From Rhizobium tibeticum (GTDB lineage Bacteria; Pseudomonadota; Alphaproteobacteria; Rhizobiales; Rhizobiaceae): a DNA stretch of 64,000 nucleotides. A program made the position numbers and the translations under genes. Below are positions 16,489 through 25,427 of the stretch, piece after piece (the stretch's first letter is position 1; each line of letters opens with the position of its first letter). Location of the stretch: positions 1 to 64,000 of the forward strand of contig NZ_FOCV01000030.1 in the NCBI RefSeq assembly GCF_900110205.1, read 5' to 3'. The notes under the pieces were generated by a model. It was not told the origin of the DNA, searched no databases, and worked only from the letters and a program-made list of their open reading frames with translations.

Positions 16489-17889
16489 ATGCTGACCAAA
16501 AGTTACGTCTCCTCCTGTACTATCCGTTCTGCATTTTCTGCGGCCATGTCGGCCATGTATCGGACCGAGGTGCATGCTTACGGCACGCTGATGGACATTG
16601 TTGCCAAGGTCAATGCCGCGACGCTTGCCGCCGATCCGGTCCTCAAGCACAGACTGGAAGAAACCGATTCGCTTGAGCGTGTCTCCGAAGAGCGCCATGG
16701 TGCCATCCGTCTCGGGACTGCGGCGGAACTTGCCATGATGAGACGCGTCTTTGCCGTCATGGGCATGTTCCCGGTCGGCTACTACGACCTCAGCGAGGCC
16801 GGGGTGCCAGTCCACTCTACCGCTTTCCGACCGGTGGGCGATGCCGCACTGAAGCGCAACCCGTTCCGCGTTTTCACCTCTCTGCTGCGCCTCGACTTGA
16901 TTGCCGACGAAGAATTGCGCGCTGAAGCCGACGCGATCCTTCAGAAGCGTCAAATCTTCACCGCCGGTGCCATCGAGCTGACCGAAAAGGCCGAGCGCCA
17001 GGGTGGTCTGGGTGATGATGATGCCACGCGCTTCGTTGCCGAGGTCCTGGAGACGTTCCGCTGGCATGACCAGGCCAATGTTGGCCTCGCCATGTACGGC
17101 CGTCTGCATGATGCGCACCGACTGATTGCCGACGTCGTCTCGTTCAAGGGGCCGCATATCAATCACCTGACGCCGCGCACGCTCGATATCGACGAAGTAC
17201 AGCGGCTGATGCCGGAATATGGCATTGCGCCGAAGGCGGTCGTCGAAGGTCCGCCGAGCCGTCGCTGCGCAATTCTGTTGCGGCAGACGTCGTTCAAGGC
17301 CCTTGAAGAAGCGGTCTCTTTCAGGGATGCGAGCGGTCACTGGCAGGAGGGCACGCATACGGCCCGGTTCGGGGAAATCGAAAGCCGAGGCATCGCCCTG
17401 ACCCCTAAAGGTCGCGCTCTGTACGACAAGTTGCTGACGGAATCGCGCAAAGTGGTTCGCCCGGCCGCCGACGGCTCGAACGCTGCTGCCTACGAAAAGG
17501 CGCTTGTCGACGCTTTCGTGCTCTTCCCGGACAGCTGGGCCGAAATCCGCGCAAAGGGCCTTGGCTATTTCCGTTATTCGCTGACGGAAAAGGGAGAGAG
17601 CGCAGTGGCCTCAGCCGATGCCAGCATCGAGCAACTGTTGTTGGACGGGCTCGTTTGCTTCGACGCGATCGTTTACGAGGATTTCCTACCTGTGAGCGCG
17701 GCCGGCATCTTCCAGTCAAACCTCGGCGACGAGGCGACGCAGGAGTTTACCGCAAGCCCCAACCAGCAGCGCTTTGAGCGCGATCTCGGGACGCCTGTTC
17801 TCAATGAGTTCGATCATTACGCCGGCATCGAGGCGCAATCGATCGCTGAATGCAGAGCTCGCCTGAGCGCCGCCCAAGCGGCCGAGTGA
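16489..17889 (+). CDS. hglS: 2-oxoadipate dioxygenase/decarboxylase (HglS, YdcJ/DUF1338 family)
   Basis: A 466-residue non-haem iron enzyme that converts 2-oxoadipate to D-2-hydroxyglutarate in lysine catabolism. With the ATG at 16489, the expected metal and substrate residues fall on His70 and Arg74 (ERHGAIRLG), His226 (FKGPHINHLTPR) and Glu296 (FGEIESRG). The first three match the numbering I recall for Pseudomonas HglS, and the Glu is within two of it. This also supports the chosen start over the earlier in-frame ATG at 16453. ALDH and aminotransferase genes follow on the same strand with gaps of 53 and 8 bases, forming a pathway-ordered operon. Confidence 0.9.
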   Translation: MLTKSYVSSCTIRSAFSAAMSAMYRTEVHAYGTLMDIVAKVNAATLAADPVLKHRLEETDSLERVSEERHGAIRLGTAAELAMMRRVFAVMGMFPVGYYDLSEAGVPVHSTAFRPVGDAALKRNPFRVFTSLLRLDLIADEELRAEADAILQKRQIFTAGAIELTEKAERQGGLGDDDATRFVAEVLETFRWHDQANVGLAMYGRLHDAHRLIADVVSFKGPHINHLTPRTLDIDEVQRLMPEYGIAPKAVVEGPPSRRCAILLRQTSFKALEEAVSFRDASGHWQEGTHTARFGEIESRGIALTPKGRALYDKLLTESRKVVRPAADGSNAAAYEKALVDAFVLFPDSWAEIRAKGLGYFRYSLTEKGESAVASADASIEQLLLDGLVCFDAIVYEDFLPVSAAGIFQSNLGDEATQEFTASPNQQRFERDLGTPVLNEFDHYAGIEAQSIAECRARLSAAQAAE

Positions 17890-17942
17890 AGCAACCCAAC
17901 GACCAGCAACAAGAACCAAACACCAACACAAAGGGTCGTCAC

Positions 17943-19475
17943 ATGACCATGGCAGCAAGAGCAGTTGATGTAGCACAGGAAGCCGTTGCGCTTCTCGATA
18001 AGATCGGCGTCGACAAGGCGCTTTATACCGGCGGAGAGATGGCCTCCTACAGCCCGGTCACGGGCGAGCAGCTCGCGGCACTGAAGACCGACACTCAGGA
18101 AGCGGCGAGCGCGAAGATAGACAAGGCTGCCCGCGCATTCGAGACGTGGCGCCTCGTTCCCGCGCCGAAGCGCGGTGAGCTTGTCCGCCTGCTCGGCGAG
18201 GAACTGCGCGCTGTCAAAACGGAGCTCGGCCGACTGGTCTCGATCGAAGCCGGGAAGATCCCTTCCGAGGGCCTCGGTGAAGTGCAGGAAATGATCGACA
18301 TCTGCGATTTCGCCGTCGGTCTTTCCCGCCAGCTCTATGGCTTGACCATCGCAACCGAACGGCCGGGACATCGGATGATGGAAACCTGGCATCCGCTCGG
18401 CGTCGTCGGTGTCATCTCCGCCTTCAACTTCCCAGTCGCAGTCTGGGCCTGGAACGCTGCGCTTGCGCTGGTTTGCGGCAACGCCGTCGTTTGGAAGCCT
18501 TCCGAGAAGACGCCGCTTACGGCACTTGCCTCGCAGGCCATCCTGCAGCGCGCGATTGCGCGCTTCGGCGATGCGCCGAATGGCCTGAGCGAAGTGCTGA
18601 TTGGCGATCGCGCCGTCGGCGAGGTCCTTGTCGATCATCCGAAGGTGCCGGTTGTTTCGGCGACGGGCTCAACGCGCATGGGCCGGGACGTTGGTCCTCG
18701 CCTGGCACGCCGCTTTGCACGTGCGATCCTGGAACTCGGCGGCAACAATGCCGGCATTGTCTGCCCATCGGCCGATCTCGACATGGCGCTGCGCGCCATC
18801 GCCTTCGGAGCAATGGGCACGGCCGGCCAGCGTTGCACGACGCTTCGCCGTCTGTTCGTTCACGAGAGCGTCTATGATCAACTCGTGCCGCGACTGAAGA
18901 AAGCCTATGCCAATGTCTCCGTCGGCAATCCGCTTGAAAGCACGGCACTAGTCGGCCCGCTGATCGACAAGCTCGCCTTCGACAACATGCAAAAGGCGCT
19001 TGGCGAGGCGAAAGCCCATGGCGGCGTGGTCAGCGGCGGCGAGCGCGTCGCGCTGCCGTATGATAAGGCTTACTACGTCAAGCCGGCCCTCGTGGACATG
19101 CCATCACAGATCGGTCCGGTGCTGGAGGAAACCTTCGCGCCGATCCTCTACGTCATGAAATACAACGACTTCGATCAGGTCCTCGAAGACCACAATGCTG
19201 TCGGCGCCGGTCTCTCCTCGTCGATCTTCACGCTGGATCTACGGGAGGCTGAACGCTTCCTGTCGGCCGATGGATCCGATTGCGGTATTGCGAACGTCAA
19301 CATCGGAACCTCGGGCGCCGAGATCGGTGGCGCATTTGGTGGCGAGAAGGAAACGGGTGGCGGCCGCGAGTCGGGCTCCGATGCATGGAAAGCCTATATG
19401 CGCCGGGCCACCAACACGATCAACTACTCCAGGGCTCTGCCGCTTGCGCAGGGCGTCTCCTTCGAAATCGAGTAG
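17943..19475 (+). CDS. amaB: L-aminoadipate-semialdehyde dehydrogenase (ALDH7 family)
   Basis: A 510-residue NAD-dependent aldehyde dehydrogenase. The catalytic Cys298 is in GTAGQRCTTLRRLF and the general base Glu is in ILELGGNNAGIV. The start MTMAARAVDVAQEAV at 17943 is preferred over the upstream in-frame ATG at 17850, which lies inside hglS. The sequence style (GSTRMGRDVGPRLARRFARA) is that of ALDH7A1/AmaB, which oxidises 2-aminoadipate 6-semialdehyde (or its cyclic form P6C) to 2-aminoadipate. The neighbours make this assignment strong. Confidence 0.88.
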   Translation: MTMAARAVDVAQEAVALLDKIGVDKALYTGGEMASYSPVTGEQLAALKTDTQEAASAKIDKAARAFETWRLVPAPKRGELVRLLGEELRAVKTELGRLVSIEAGKIPSEGLGEVQEMIDICDFAVGLSRQLYGLTIATERPGHRMMETWHPLGVVGVISAFNFPVAVWAWNAALALVCGNAVVWKPSEKTPLTALASQAILQRAIARFGDAPNGLSEVLIGDRAVGEVLVDHPKVPVVSATGSTRMGRDVGPRLARRFARAILELGGNNAGIVCPSADLDMALRAIAFGAMGTAGQRCTTLRRLFVHESVYDQLVPRLKKAYANVSVGNPLESTALVGPLIDKLAFDNMQKALGEAKAHGGVVSGGERVALPYDKAYYVKPALVDMPSQIGPVLEETFAPILYVMKYNDFDQVLEDHNAVGAGLSSSIFTLDLREAERFLSADGSDCGIANVNIGTSGAEIGGAFGGEKETGGGRESGSDAWKAYMRRATNTINYSRALPLAQGVSFEIE

Positions 19476-19483
19476 GAGCGGCC

Positions 19484-20716
19484 ATGACCATCGATGTGAA
19501 AATTGAGGAGGCGGGCTTCAGGCCCGCCTCACGGATATCCTTGATCGGCGTCTCCGAGATCCTGCAGATCGGCGCGCGCGCCGCGGCCATGAAGCGGGAA
19601 GGCAGACCGGTCATTATCCTTGGCGCCGACGAACCTGATTTCGAAACGCCCGATCATGTCAAGCAGGCTGCCTGGGACGCGATGCAGCACGGCGATACCA
19701 AGTATACGGCGCTCGACGGCACGCCGGCGTTGAAGGAAGCGATCCGCACCAAGTTTCAGCGTGAGAACGATCTTTCCTTCGAGGCTGGCGAGATAACCGT
19801 CGCCACCGGCGCCAAGCAAATCCTCTTCAACGCGATGATGGCGACGGTCGATCCCGGCGACGAGGTGATCATCCCCACTCCCTACTGGACGTCCTATTCC
19901 GATATCGTTCAGATCTGTGAAGGCAAGCCTGTCCTCGTTGCCTGCGATGCAGACAGCGGGTTTCGGCTGACCGCCGAAAAGCTCGAAGCGGCGATCACGC
20001 CGCGGACGCGCTGGCTGTTGCTGAACTCGCCATCCAATCCGTCCGGTGCCGCTTATAGCGCCGATGATTACCGGCCGTTGCTGGACGTCTTGCTCAGGCA
20101 TCCGCACGTCTGGCTGATGGTCGACGACATGTACGAGCACATCGTCTACGACGATTTCCGGTTCGTCACGCCATTGCAGTTGGAGCCGCGCCTGCGCGAG
20201 CGCACGCTGACGATCAACGGCGTCTCCAAGGCCTACGCAATGACCGGCTGGCGTATCGGCTATGCCGGTGGGCCGAAGGCGCTCATTAAAGCGATGTCCG
20301 TGGTGCAGAGCCAGGCGACGTCCTGCCCGTCCTCGATCAGCCAGGCCGCAGCTGTTGCCGCGCTCAACGGACCGCAGGATTTTCTTGCCGAGCGAACGGA
20401 GAGCTTCAGGCGGCGGCGCGATCTCGTCGTTTCCGGTCTCAACGCAATTGACGGCCTCGATTGCCGCGTTCCCGAAGGCGCCTTTTATACCTTCTCCGGA
20501 TGTGGCGGCGTTCTCGGCCGGATGATGCCGGGCGGTCGCAAGATCACGACGGACAGCGAGTTTTGCGCCTACCTCCTCGAGGAGGCGAATGTCGCGGTCG
20601 TCCCAGGTTCGGCCTTCGGCCTTTCGCCGTTCTTCAGGATCTCTTATGCCTCAGCGGAGGCGGACCTTAGGCAAGCGATCGAGCGTATCGCAGCCGCTTG
20701 CCGGCGGCTCGCCTGA
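19484..20716 (+). CDS. PLP aminotransferase, probably 2-aminoadipate transaminase
   Basis: A 410-residue fold-type I aminotransferase (class I/II, aspartate aminotransferase-like). The PLP-binding Lys is K249 in GVSKAYAMTGWRIGYAGG, and LLLNSPSNPSGAAY holds the conserved Asn. The C-terminal Arg lies in PFFRISYAS. Between an aminoadipate-semialdehyde dehydrogenase and HglS, the likely reaction is 2-aminoadipate to 2-oxoadipate. The sequence alone would allow aspartate or another amino acid. The ATG at 19484 is 8 bases after the ALDH stop, with AGGAGCGG before it. Confidence 0.85.
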   Translation: MTIDVKIEEAGFRPASRISLIGVSEILQIGARAAAMKREGRPVIILGADEPDFETPDHVKQAAWDAMQHGDTKYTALDGTPALKEAIRTKFQRENDLSFEAGEITVATGAKQILFNAMMATVDPGDEVIIPTPYWTSYSDIVQICEGKPVLVACDADSGFRLTAEKLEAAITPRTRWLLLNSPSNPSGAAYSADDYRPLLDVLLRHPHVWLMVDDMYEHIVYDDFRFVTPLQLEPRLRERTLTINGVSKAYAMTGWRIGYAGGPKALIKAMSVVQSQATSCPSSISQAAAVAALNGPQDFLAERTESFRRRRDLVVSGLNAIDGLDCRVPEGAFYTFSGCGGVLGRMMPGGRKITTDSEFCAYLLEEANVAVVPGSAFGLSPFFRISYASAEADLRQAIERIAAACRRLA

Positions 20717-20779
20717 TTGGCGCCAGAGCGAGGCGGGATCGCCGGTTCCCGCGCCGTTTAAGCGAATGAATGACGTCAA

Positions 20780-20812
20780 GAAAACGCCCGGACACGATGG
20801 CCGGGCGTTTTC
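20780..20812. terminator. Bidirectional terminator between the aminotransferase and lysine 6-dehydrogenase genes
   Basis: GAAAACGCCCGG and CCGGGCGTTTTC are perfect complements around nine bases, with A and T tracts on the outer ends. They lie between two convergent genes, so this serves both strands. Confidence 0.85.
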
Positions 20813-20836
20813 TGTTGATTGCTTCAGCTAAGCGGA

Positions 20837-21940
20837 TCAGCCGGCGATCTTTTCACCGTAAGCCTTCTGGGCATAGTAGTGCCCGAAGCGGCTGTCGAGG
20901 AACATGTCGAGACCGATGTCTTCCTGCCGGACGAAGCCCTTCGTCGGCAGCTCGTCCTTGGCCAGCATGTCAAGTACGGCGCAGATGCTCGATGCTGTGG
21001 TGATCTGGATGGCGCTCATCATGCGGCCGGCGACGACGGCGCTGTAGACCTTGTTAGCGTAGGTCTCCTGCACAAGGCGGCCGTTCTTCCAGCCGGACAC
21101 GGTGACGAAGATGATCACGACATCCTGCATCGTCGAAGGCAATGCGTGCTCCAGAATATCCTTGAGGACGTCGCGGCGGTGGCGCAGGCCGAGATCGCTG
21201 AGCAGCGCTTTCATGATGGCGGCATGACCGGGGTAGCGGATGGTGCGATAGTTCAAGGTCCGGACCTTGTCCTTCAGCGTTTCGCACAGCGTGCCAAGGC
21301 CGCCGGAGGTGTTGAAGGCCTCATAAGTCACGCCATCAAGGGAGAACTCTTCACGTTCTTCCAGGGCCGGTACCTCGATCAGCTGTCCATCGACGATCGC
21401 CTCGCAAGGCTCGATGTATTCGTTGATGACGCCGTCCGTGCTCCAGGTCAGATTGTAGTTCAAGGCATTCGACGGATACTGCGGCAGCGCACCAACGCGC
21501 ATGCGGACGCTGTCGAGCTTGTCGAAGCGGCTTGCTAGATCATTGGCAACGATCGAGATGAAGCCTGGCGCGAGGCCACATTGCGGAATGAACGCGGTGG
21601 ATGCGCTGGCGGCGATCGCTTTCACGCTGCGGGTGGATTCGACGTCCTCGGTCAAATCGAGGTAATGCACGCCGGCCTCCGCGGCAGCCTCGGCAATCGC
21701 GATGGTCAGGTGGTACGGCGCGGCACTCAGGACGGCGAACTTGCCGGAGAGAAGTTTGACGAGGGCTGCGTGGTCGGCGATGTCGACTTCCGCCAGGCCG
21801 AGCGCCGGGTTCGCCTCCATGTGGTCCAGCTGCTGCCTGCTGCGGTCGGCAAGCGTGACATGATAGTCGCCGGAATGGATGAGAAGACGGGCGATCGTCG
21901 AGCCGATCTTGCCGGCGCCGATGACAACGATGTTTTTCAT
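20837..21940 (-). CDS. Lysine 6-dehydrogenase (saccharopine dehydrogenase family)
   Basis: A 367-residue NAD(P)-dependent enzyme. The Rossmann start is MKNIVVIGAGKIGSTIARLL, and GVHYLDLTEDVESTR and STAFIPQCGLAPGFISIVAN are typical of lysine 6-dehydrogenase and related saccharopine dehydrogenases. Its expected job is to deaminate the epsilon-amino group of L-lysine to 2-aminoadipate semialdehyde, feeding the ALDH on the other strand. It is divergent from an Lrp-type regulator, which may respond to lysine. Saccharopine reductase activity cannot be ruled out from sequence, but no LKR partner is nearby. Confidence 0.8.
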   Translation of the reverse strand: MKNIVVIGAGKIGSTIARLLIHSGDYHVTLADRSRQQLDHMEANPALGLAEVDIADHAALVKLLSGKFAVLSAAPYHLTIAIAEAAAEAGVHYLDLTEDVESTRSVKAIAASASTAFIPQCGLAPGFISIVANDLASRFDKLDSVRMRVGALPQYPSNALNYNLTWSTDGVINEYIEPCEAIVDGQLIEVPALEEREEFSLDGVTYEAFNTSGGLGTLCETLKDKVRTLNYRTIRYPGHAAIMKALLSDLGLRHRRDVLKDILEHALPSTMQDVVIIFVTVSGWKNGRLVQETYANKVYSAVVAGRMMSAIQITTASSICAVLDMLAKDELPTKGFVRQEDIGLDMFLDSRFGHYYAQKAYGEKIAG

Positions 21941-22023
21941 ATGCGTTCCCTCTGTTGGATCGAGAAATCTTTATGCTTTCTTTATTCCCGTCGGTTTGGT
22001 TGATTCACAGCGCGAGAATGATA

Positions 22024-22038
22024 AAATCGACTAGATTT
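22024..22038. promoter_or_regulatory. Candidate Lrp-type operator
   Basis: AAATC-GACTA-GATTT is a perfect five-base inverted repeat with the AT-rich 15-bp layout of Lrp/AsnC sites. It lies between the lysine 6-dehydrogenase gene and the regulator. Confidence 0.4.
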
Positions 22039-22069
22039 ATTTGGCATACTGCCGTTCAGGTTGATCAAT

Positions 22070-22501
22070 ATGACGATGAGTGACAAGGATCGGCAGCTTC
22101 TGTCGATTCTCAGCGAAAACGCCCGCCTGTCCACCGCCATGCTGGCGCGCAGGCTCGGCCTGTCGCGCACCACGGTCCAAGCCAAGATCGAGCGGCTTGA
22201 GCGGGACGGCGTCATTGCCGGCTATGGCGTGCGGCTTTCTGATGACTTCGAGAGCGGCCAGATAAAGGCGCACGTGCTAATTACCTTGGCGGCCAAGGCG
22301 CTCGGACGCGTCACGCAGGAGCTACAGGCGATTGCCGATGTCCGCTCGGTTTATTCGGTGAGCGGCAGTTTCGACATGATCGCAATCGTTGCGTCGGCAT
22401 CGATCAGCGAACTCGACATGGTCATCGACAAGATTGGCGATATCGATGGCGTCGAGAAGACGCTCTCCTCAATCATTCTGTCGACGCGCATCAACCGCTA
22501 G
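22070..22501 (+). CDS. Lrp/AsnC-family regulator, probably of lysine catabolism
   Basis: A 143-residue regulator from the ATG at 22070 (an in-frame TTG at 22061 is also possible). The helix-turn-helix is in the segment from DRQLLSILSENARLSTAMLA to LGLSRTTVQAKIERLERDGV. The RAM ligand domain contains HVLITLAAKALGRVTQEL and SVSGSFDMIAIV. It is divergent from the lysine 6-dehydrogenase gene. Members of this family commonly act as amino-acid-responsive local activators, so lysine is a natural candidate effector. Confidence 0.85.
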   Translation: MTMSDKDRQLLSILSENARLSTAMLARRLGLSRTTVQAKIERLERDGVIAGYGVRLSDDFESGQIKAHVLITLAAKALGRVTQELQAIADVRSVYSVSGSFDMIAIVASASISELDMVIDKIGDIDGVEKTLSSIILSTRINR

Positions 22502-22516
22502 TGGCGCGTCATGGCC

Positions 22517-22538
22517 GTGCCCTACTTTGACGGGGCAC
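22517..22538. terminator. Possible hairpin between lrp and bioZ
   Basis: GTGCCC and GGGCAC arms flank a loop of 10 bases at the junction of two convergent genes; the repeat ends on the last base of the bioZ stop codon. There is no T run, so this is weak. Confidence 0.3.
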
Positions 22539-23527
22539 TAGGCACGATAGACGACCGCCGCACCGGTGAGACCGGCGCCTGCTGCGGCCAGAAGCAGGGT
22601 TTCACCTTCCTGCAGCGGTCGCGCGGCTGCGTCGAGCGACAAGGAGAGCGGGATTGTCGCGGCCGAAGAATTTCCGAACCGGTCGAGCGAGCAGACGGTC
22701 CGTTCGGGTTCGATCCCTAGGTTGGCTGCGACCGCCTGGAATATCCGGACATTGGCCTGGTGTGGCACGAATCTGGTGATCGCTGCGGTCTCAATGGCCG
22801 CCCTGTCGAGCGCCCTTTTCGAGGCGTTGCTCATCATGTCAACCGCCCGCGAAAACACCTCGCGTCCGTCCCGCATCGTCATCAGATATTCCTCAGCGGC
22901 GCGCTCCGGTGAAAAGGGTTTGTTACTGCCGCCTGCGGCGATCGAGATCAGCTCATAGCCGCTGCCTTCGGAGCATAGATCGGTGCCGAGGATGCCGGTG
23001 GCGGGATCGCTTGCCGGCGTCAGCACGACCGCGCCTGCTGCATCTGCAAACAGAACGCTACTGGCTCGTTCAGCCGGGTTGATGCGACGGCTGAGGATAT
23101 TGGCGGCGACGACAAGAACGGCCTTGCCCTGCGTGCGCACGAAACCGTCCGCGAGCGTCAACGCGTAGAGAAATCCCGAGCAGGCGCCGGCCAGGTCGAT
23201 CGCGCCCGAATTTGCAAGTCCGAGTTTATGGGCAACAAGCGGTGCCGACGGCGGCAGCAGGTGATCCGGTGTCGAGGTTGCAAGGAGCATCAAGCCGATC
23301 TCAGATCGATCGGTTCCGGCGTTATCGAGGGCCATGGCTCCTGCTTTGACGGCAAGGCCGCTAAGGGTGTCGCCGTCTTCTGCCCAATAGCGGGTACGGA
23401 TGCCGGTGCGACGTTCGATCCAGCCGGTCTCGAGCCCGAGGGATTGTTCGATCTCGGTGTTTTCGACGCAGCGACCCGGAACGGCGTGGCCAAAACCTGC
23501 GATGCGCGCGGAGCGGACGCTCATCAT
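22538..23527 (-). CDS. bioZ: 3-oxoacyl-ACP synthase III-like biotin protein BioZ
   Basis: A 329-residue KAS III-family enzyme with the Cys-His-Asn triad: Cys116 (DLAGACSGFLYAL), His256 (RFVPHQANVRIF) and Asn286 (RFGNSSAATIPL). In alphaproteobacteria BioZ condenses glutaryl-CoA with malonyl-ACP and so supplies the pimeloyl-ACP precursor of biotin. It is the last gene of bioBFDAZ and overlaps bioA by four bases. Its position inside the biotin operon separates it from housekeeping FabH. The lysine degradation genes next door could feed its substrate. Confidence 0.92.
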   Translation of the reverse strand: MMSVRSARIAGFGHAVPGRCVENTEIEQSLGLETGWIERRTGIRTRYWAEDGDTLSGLAVKAGAMALDNAGTDRSEIGLMLLATSTPDHLLPPSAPLVAHKLGLANSGAIDLAGACSGFLYALTLADGFVRTQGKAVLVVAANILSRRINPAERASSVLFADAAGAVVLTPASDPATGILGTDLCSEGSGYELISIAAGGSNKPFSPERAAEEYLMTMRDGREVFSRAVDMMSNASKRALDRAAIETAAITRFVPHQANVRIFQAVAANLGIEPERTVCSLDRFGNSSAATIPLSLSLDAAARPLQEGETLLLAAAGAGLTGAAVVYRA

Positions 23528-24792
23528 GCTGCCGTTCCGATCAGGACGCTTGCTGCCTCGTCAATCGCATCATAGAGGCGGTCGATCTCGGCTTCCGACA
23601 CGCAGTATGGCGGCATGAGGTAGATGACGTTTCCTAGAGGGCGGATGAGAAGGTTGCGCTCGCGGAAGAAGGCGCGCAGCCGCGGTCCTATGTCGGCTAA
23701 ATATCCATCTGAGGGAACGGCGAGGTCCAGCGCGGCAATGGTTCCAGATTGCCGGACGTTCCTGAATCGTGGATCCCCGACAAAGCGTTGCAGCGCCTGC
23801 CCTTGCCATGCAACAAGGCGATCGATGCGCGCCTGGACCGGCTCCTCCGTCCAGATCTTCAGATTGGCAACTGCTGCCGCACAGGCAATCGGATTGGCAG
23901 TGTAGGAACTTGAATGGAAGAATGTCTTCCGGCGATCGGTCGAAAGATGCGCTTCAAAGATCTCACCTGTGCAAAGCGTTGCAGCAAGCGGCATGGCGCC
24001 CCCGGTCAGGCCCTTCGAGGTACAGAAGATGTCGGGAAGAATGCCAGCCCGAGCGCACGCAAACAGGCTACCGGTCCTGCCCCAGCCCGTCATCACCTCA
24101 TCCGCGATGAGGAGCACCCCGTGGCGTTGGGCAATTTTCCTGAGTTCGCCAAGCAAGGAAGGGCTAAACATCTTCATGCCACCGGCGCCAAGCACCAGCG
24201 GCTCGATCAAAAGGGCCGCGACCCTGCCCGAGCAGCACGCTACCTCGAACGCATCAAGCGTTTTTTGCTCCAGGCCTCGCTCCGGAAATGGAAGTGAATC
24301 GACACCAAACAGCAAGGGCTCATAGGCGGCGTTGAAGACGCCCCTTTCACCGACGGACATGGTTCCGATCGTGTCGCCATGATAGCCATGCTCCATCACA
24401 ACGATCCGGTCGCGTCGTCGACCGGTATTGTGGAAGAAGCCGAGCGCCATCTTCAGGGCGACTTCGACTGCCGTCGAGCCACTGTCGGAATAGAAGACGT
24501 GCTGCAGCCCAGCCGGGCTTACCTCGGTAAGACCACGGGCAAGATCCTCGGCGGGGGCGTGGGTGTATTCGGCAAAGATGATCTGGTCGTAGACATCCGT
24601 CGCCTGGCGGATCGCCTCCATGATCGTCGGGTGCCGGTGGCCGTGGGTGATCACCCACCAGGATGAAATCGCATCGAGAATGCGATTGCCGGCTTCGTCG
24701 ACCAGATATGCGCCTTCCGTGGCGACGACCTTCTTCATCGCTGGCTCAAGAGCGTGCTGCGTGAATGGATGCCATATGGGGGAACGCGTCAT
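23524..24792 (-). CDS. bioA: Adenosylmethionine-8-amino-7-oxononanoate aminotransferase
   Basis: A 422-residue PLP enzyme that makes 7,8-diaminopelargonate with S-adenosylmethionine as amino donor. Signatures are IWHPFTQHALEP at the start, AISSWWVITHGHRHP (the WW motif of BioA), MEHGYHGDTIGTMSVG, LLIADEVMTGWGRTG and the PLP Lys in FCTSKGLTGG. It overlaps bioD and bioZ by four bases on each side. Confidence 0.96.
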   Translation of the reverse strand: MTRSPIWHPFTQHALEPAMKKVVATEGAYLVDEAGNRILDAISSWWVITHGHRHPTIMEAIRQATDVYDQIIFAEYTHAPAEDLARGLTEVSPAGLQHVFYSDSGSTAVEVALKMALGFFHNTGRRRDRIVVMEHGYHGDTIGTMSVGERGVFNAAYEPLLFGVDSLPFPERGLEQKTLDAFEVACCSGRVAALLIEPLVLGAGGMKMFSPSLLGELRKIAQRHGVLLIADEVMTGWGRTGSLFACARAGILPDIFCTSKGLTGGAMPLAATLCTGEIFEAHLSTDRRKTFFHSSSYTANPIACAAAVANLKIWTEEPVQARIDRLVAWQGQALQRFVGDPRFRNVRQSGTIAALDLAVPSDGYLADIGPRLRAFFRERNLLIRPLGNVIYLMPPYCVSEAEIDRLYDAIDEAASVLIGTAA

Positions 24793-25427
24793 GCCTGCAG
24801 GCTCCGAAACATCGTGATGTCGAACCCCCGATGAAAGGCTTCGATAAGTCTCTCATGGGTTAGTGGGTTGGTCGGCGCCAGTCGCCCCAACGTGCGCACG
24901 CCGCTCATCTTCACGATAATCCTCTGCGTCTCGAGGTTCTCCTCGCCTATGAAGGCAATGCCGAAGATGGGGACGGTTCGTCGCTGCAACGCCTCGACCG
25001 ACATCAATGTGTGATTGATGGTGCCGAGCGAGGTGCGGGCGCAAAGAATGACAGGCACCTGCCAGCGGGCGAAGACGTCGGCGAACAGGGTCTTTGACGT
25101 CAGGGGTACGAGAACGCCGCCGGCGCCTTCGACGACAAGCGAGCCGGTAATCGCCTGCGGCGAGAGTGCGCCTGGATCTATCTCCACGTCGTCGAGCATC
25201 GCCGCATGGTGCGGAGAAGCGGGGGTCTTTAGCCGGTAGGCCTCCCGAACGATCCGTTCGGCCGGAACATTGCCCAATCGTGCGACCGTTTCAGCGTCCG
25301 TTTCTTCTTCCAGCCCCGATTGGACGGGCTTCCAGTAGCAAGCGCCGAGGGCGGACGTCAAAGCGGCAGCGAAGACAGTCTTGCCGATACCGGTGTCGGT
25401 GCCGGTGACAACGAAGCGCGCCATCAT
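24789..25427 (-). CDS. bioD: Dethiobiotin synthetase
   Basis: A 212-residue ATP-dependent carboxylase that closes the ureido ring. The P-loop is VTGTDTGIGKTVFAAAL at the N-terminus, KPVQSG holds the conserved Lys, and VVEGAGGVLVPL is the second nucleotide segment. The start is the ATG at 25427, overlapping the bioF stop and preceded by AAGGAG. Confidence 0.95.
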   Translation of the reverse strand: MMARFVVTGTDTGIGKTVFAAALTSALGACYWKPVQSGLEEETDAETVARLGNVPAERIVREAYRLKTPASPHHAAMLDDVEIDPGALSPQAITGSLVVEGAGGVLVPLTSKTLFADVFARWQVPVILCARTSLGTINHTLMSVEALQRRTVPIFGIAFIGEENLETQRIIVKMSGVRTLGRLAPTNPLTHERLIEAFHRGFDITMFRSLQA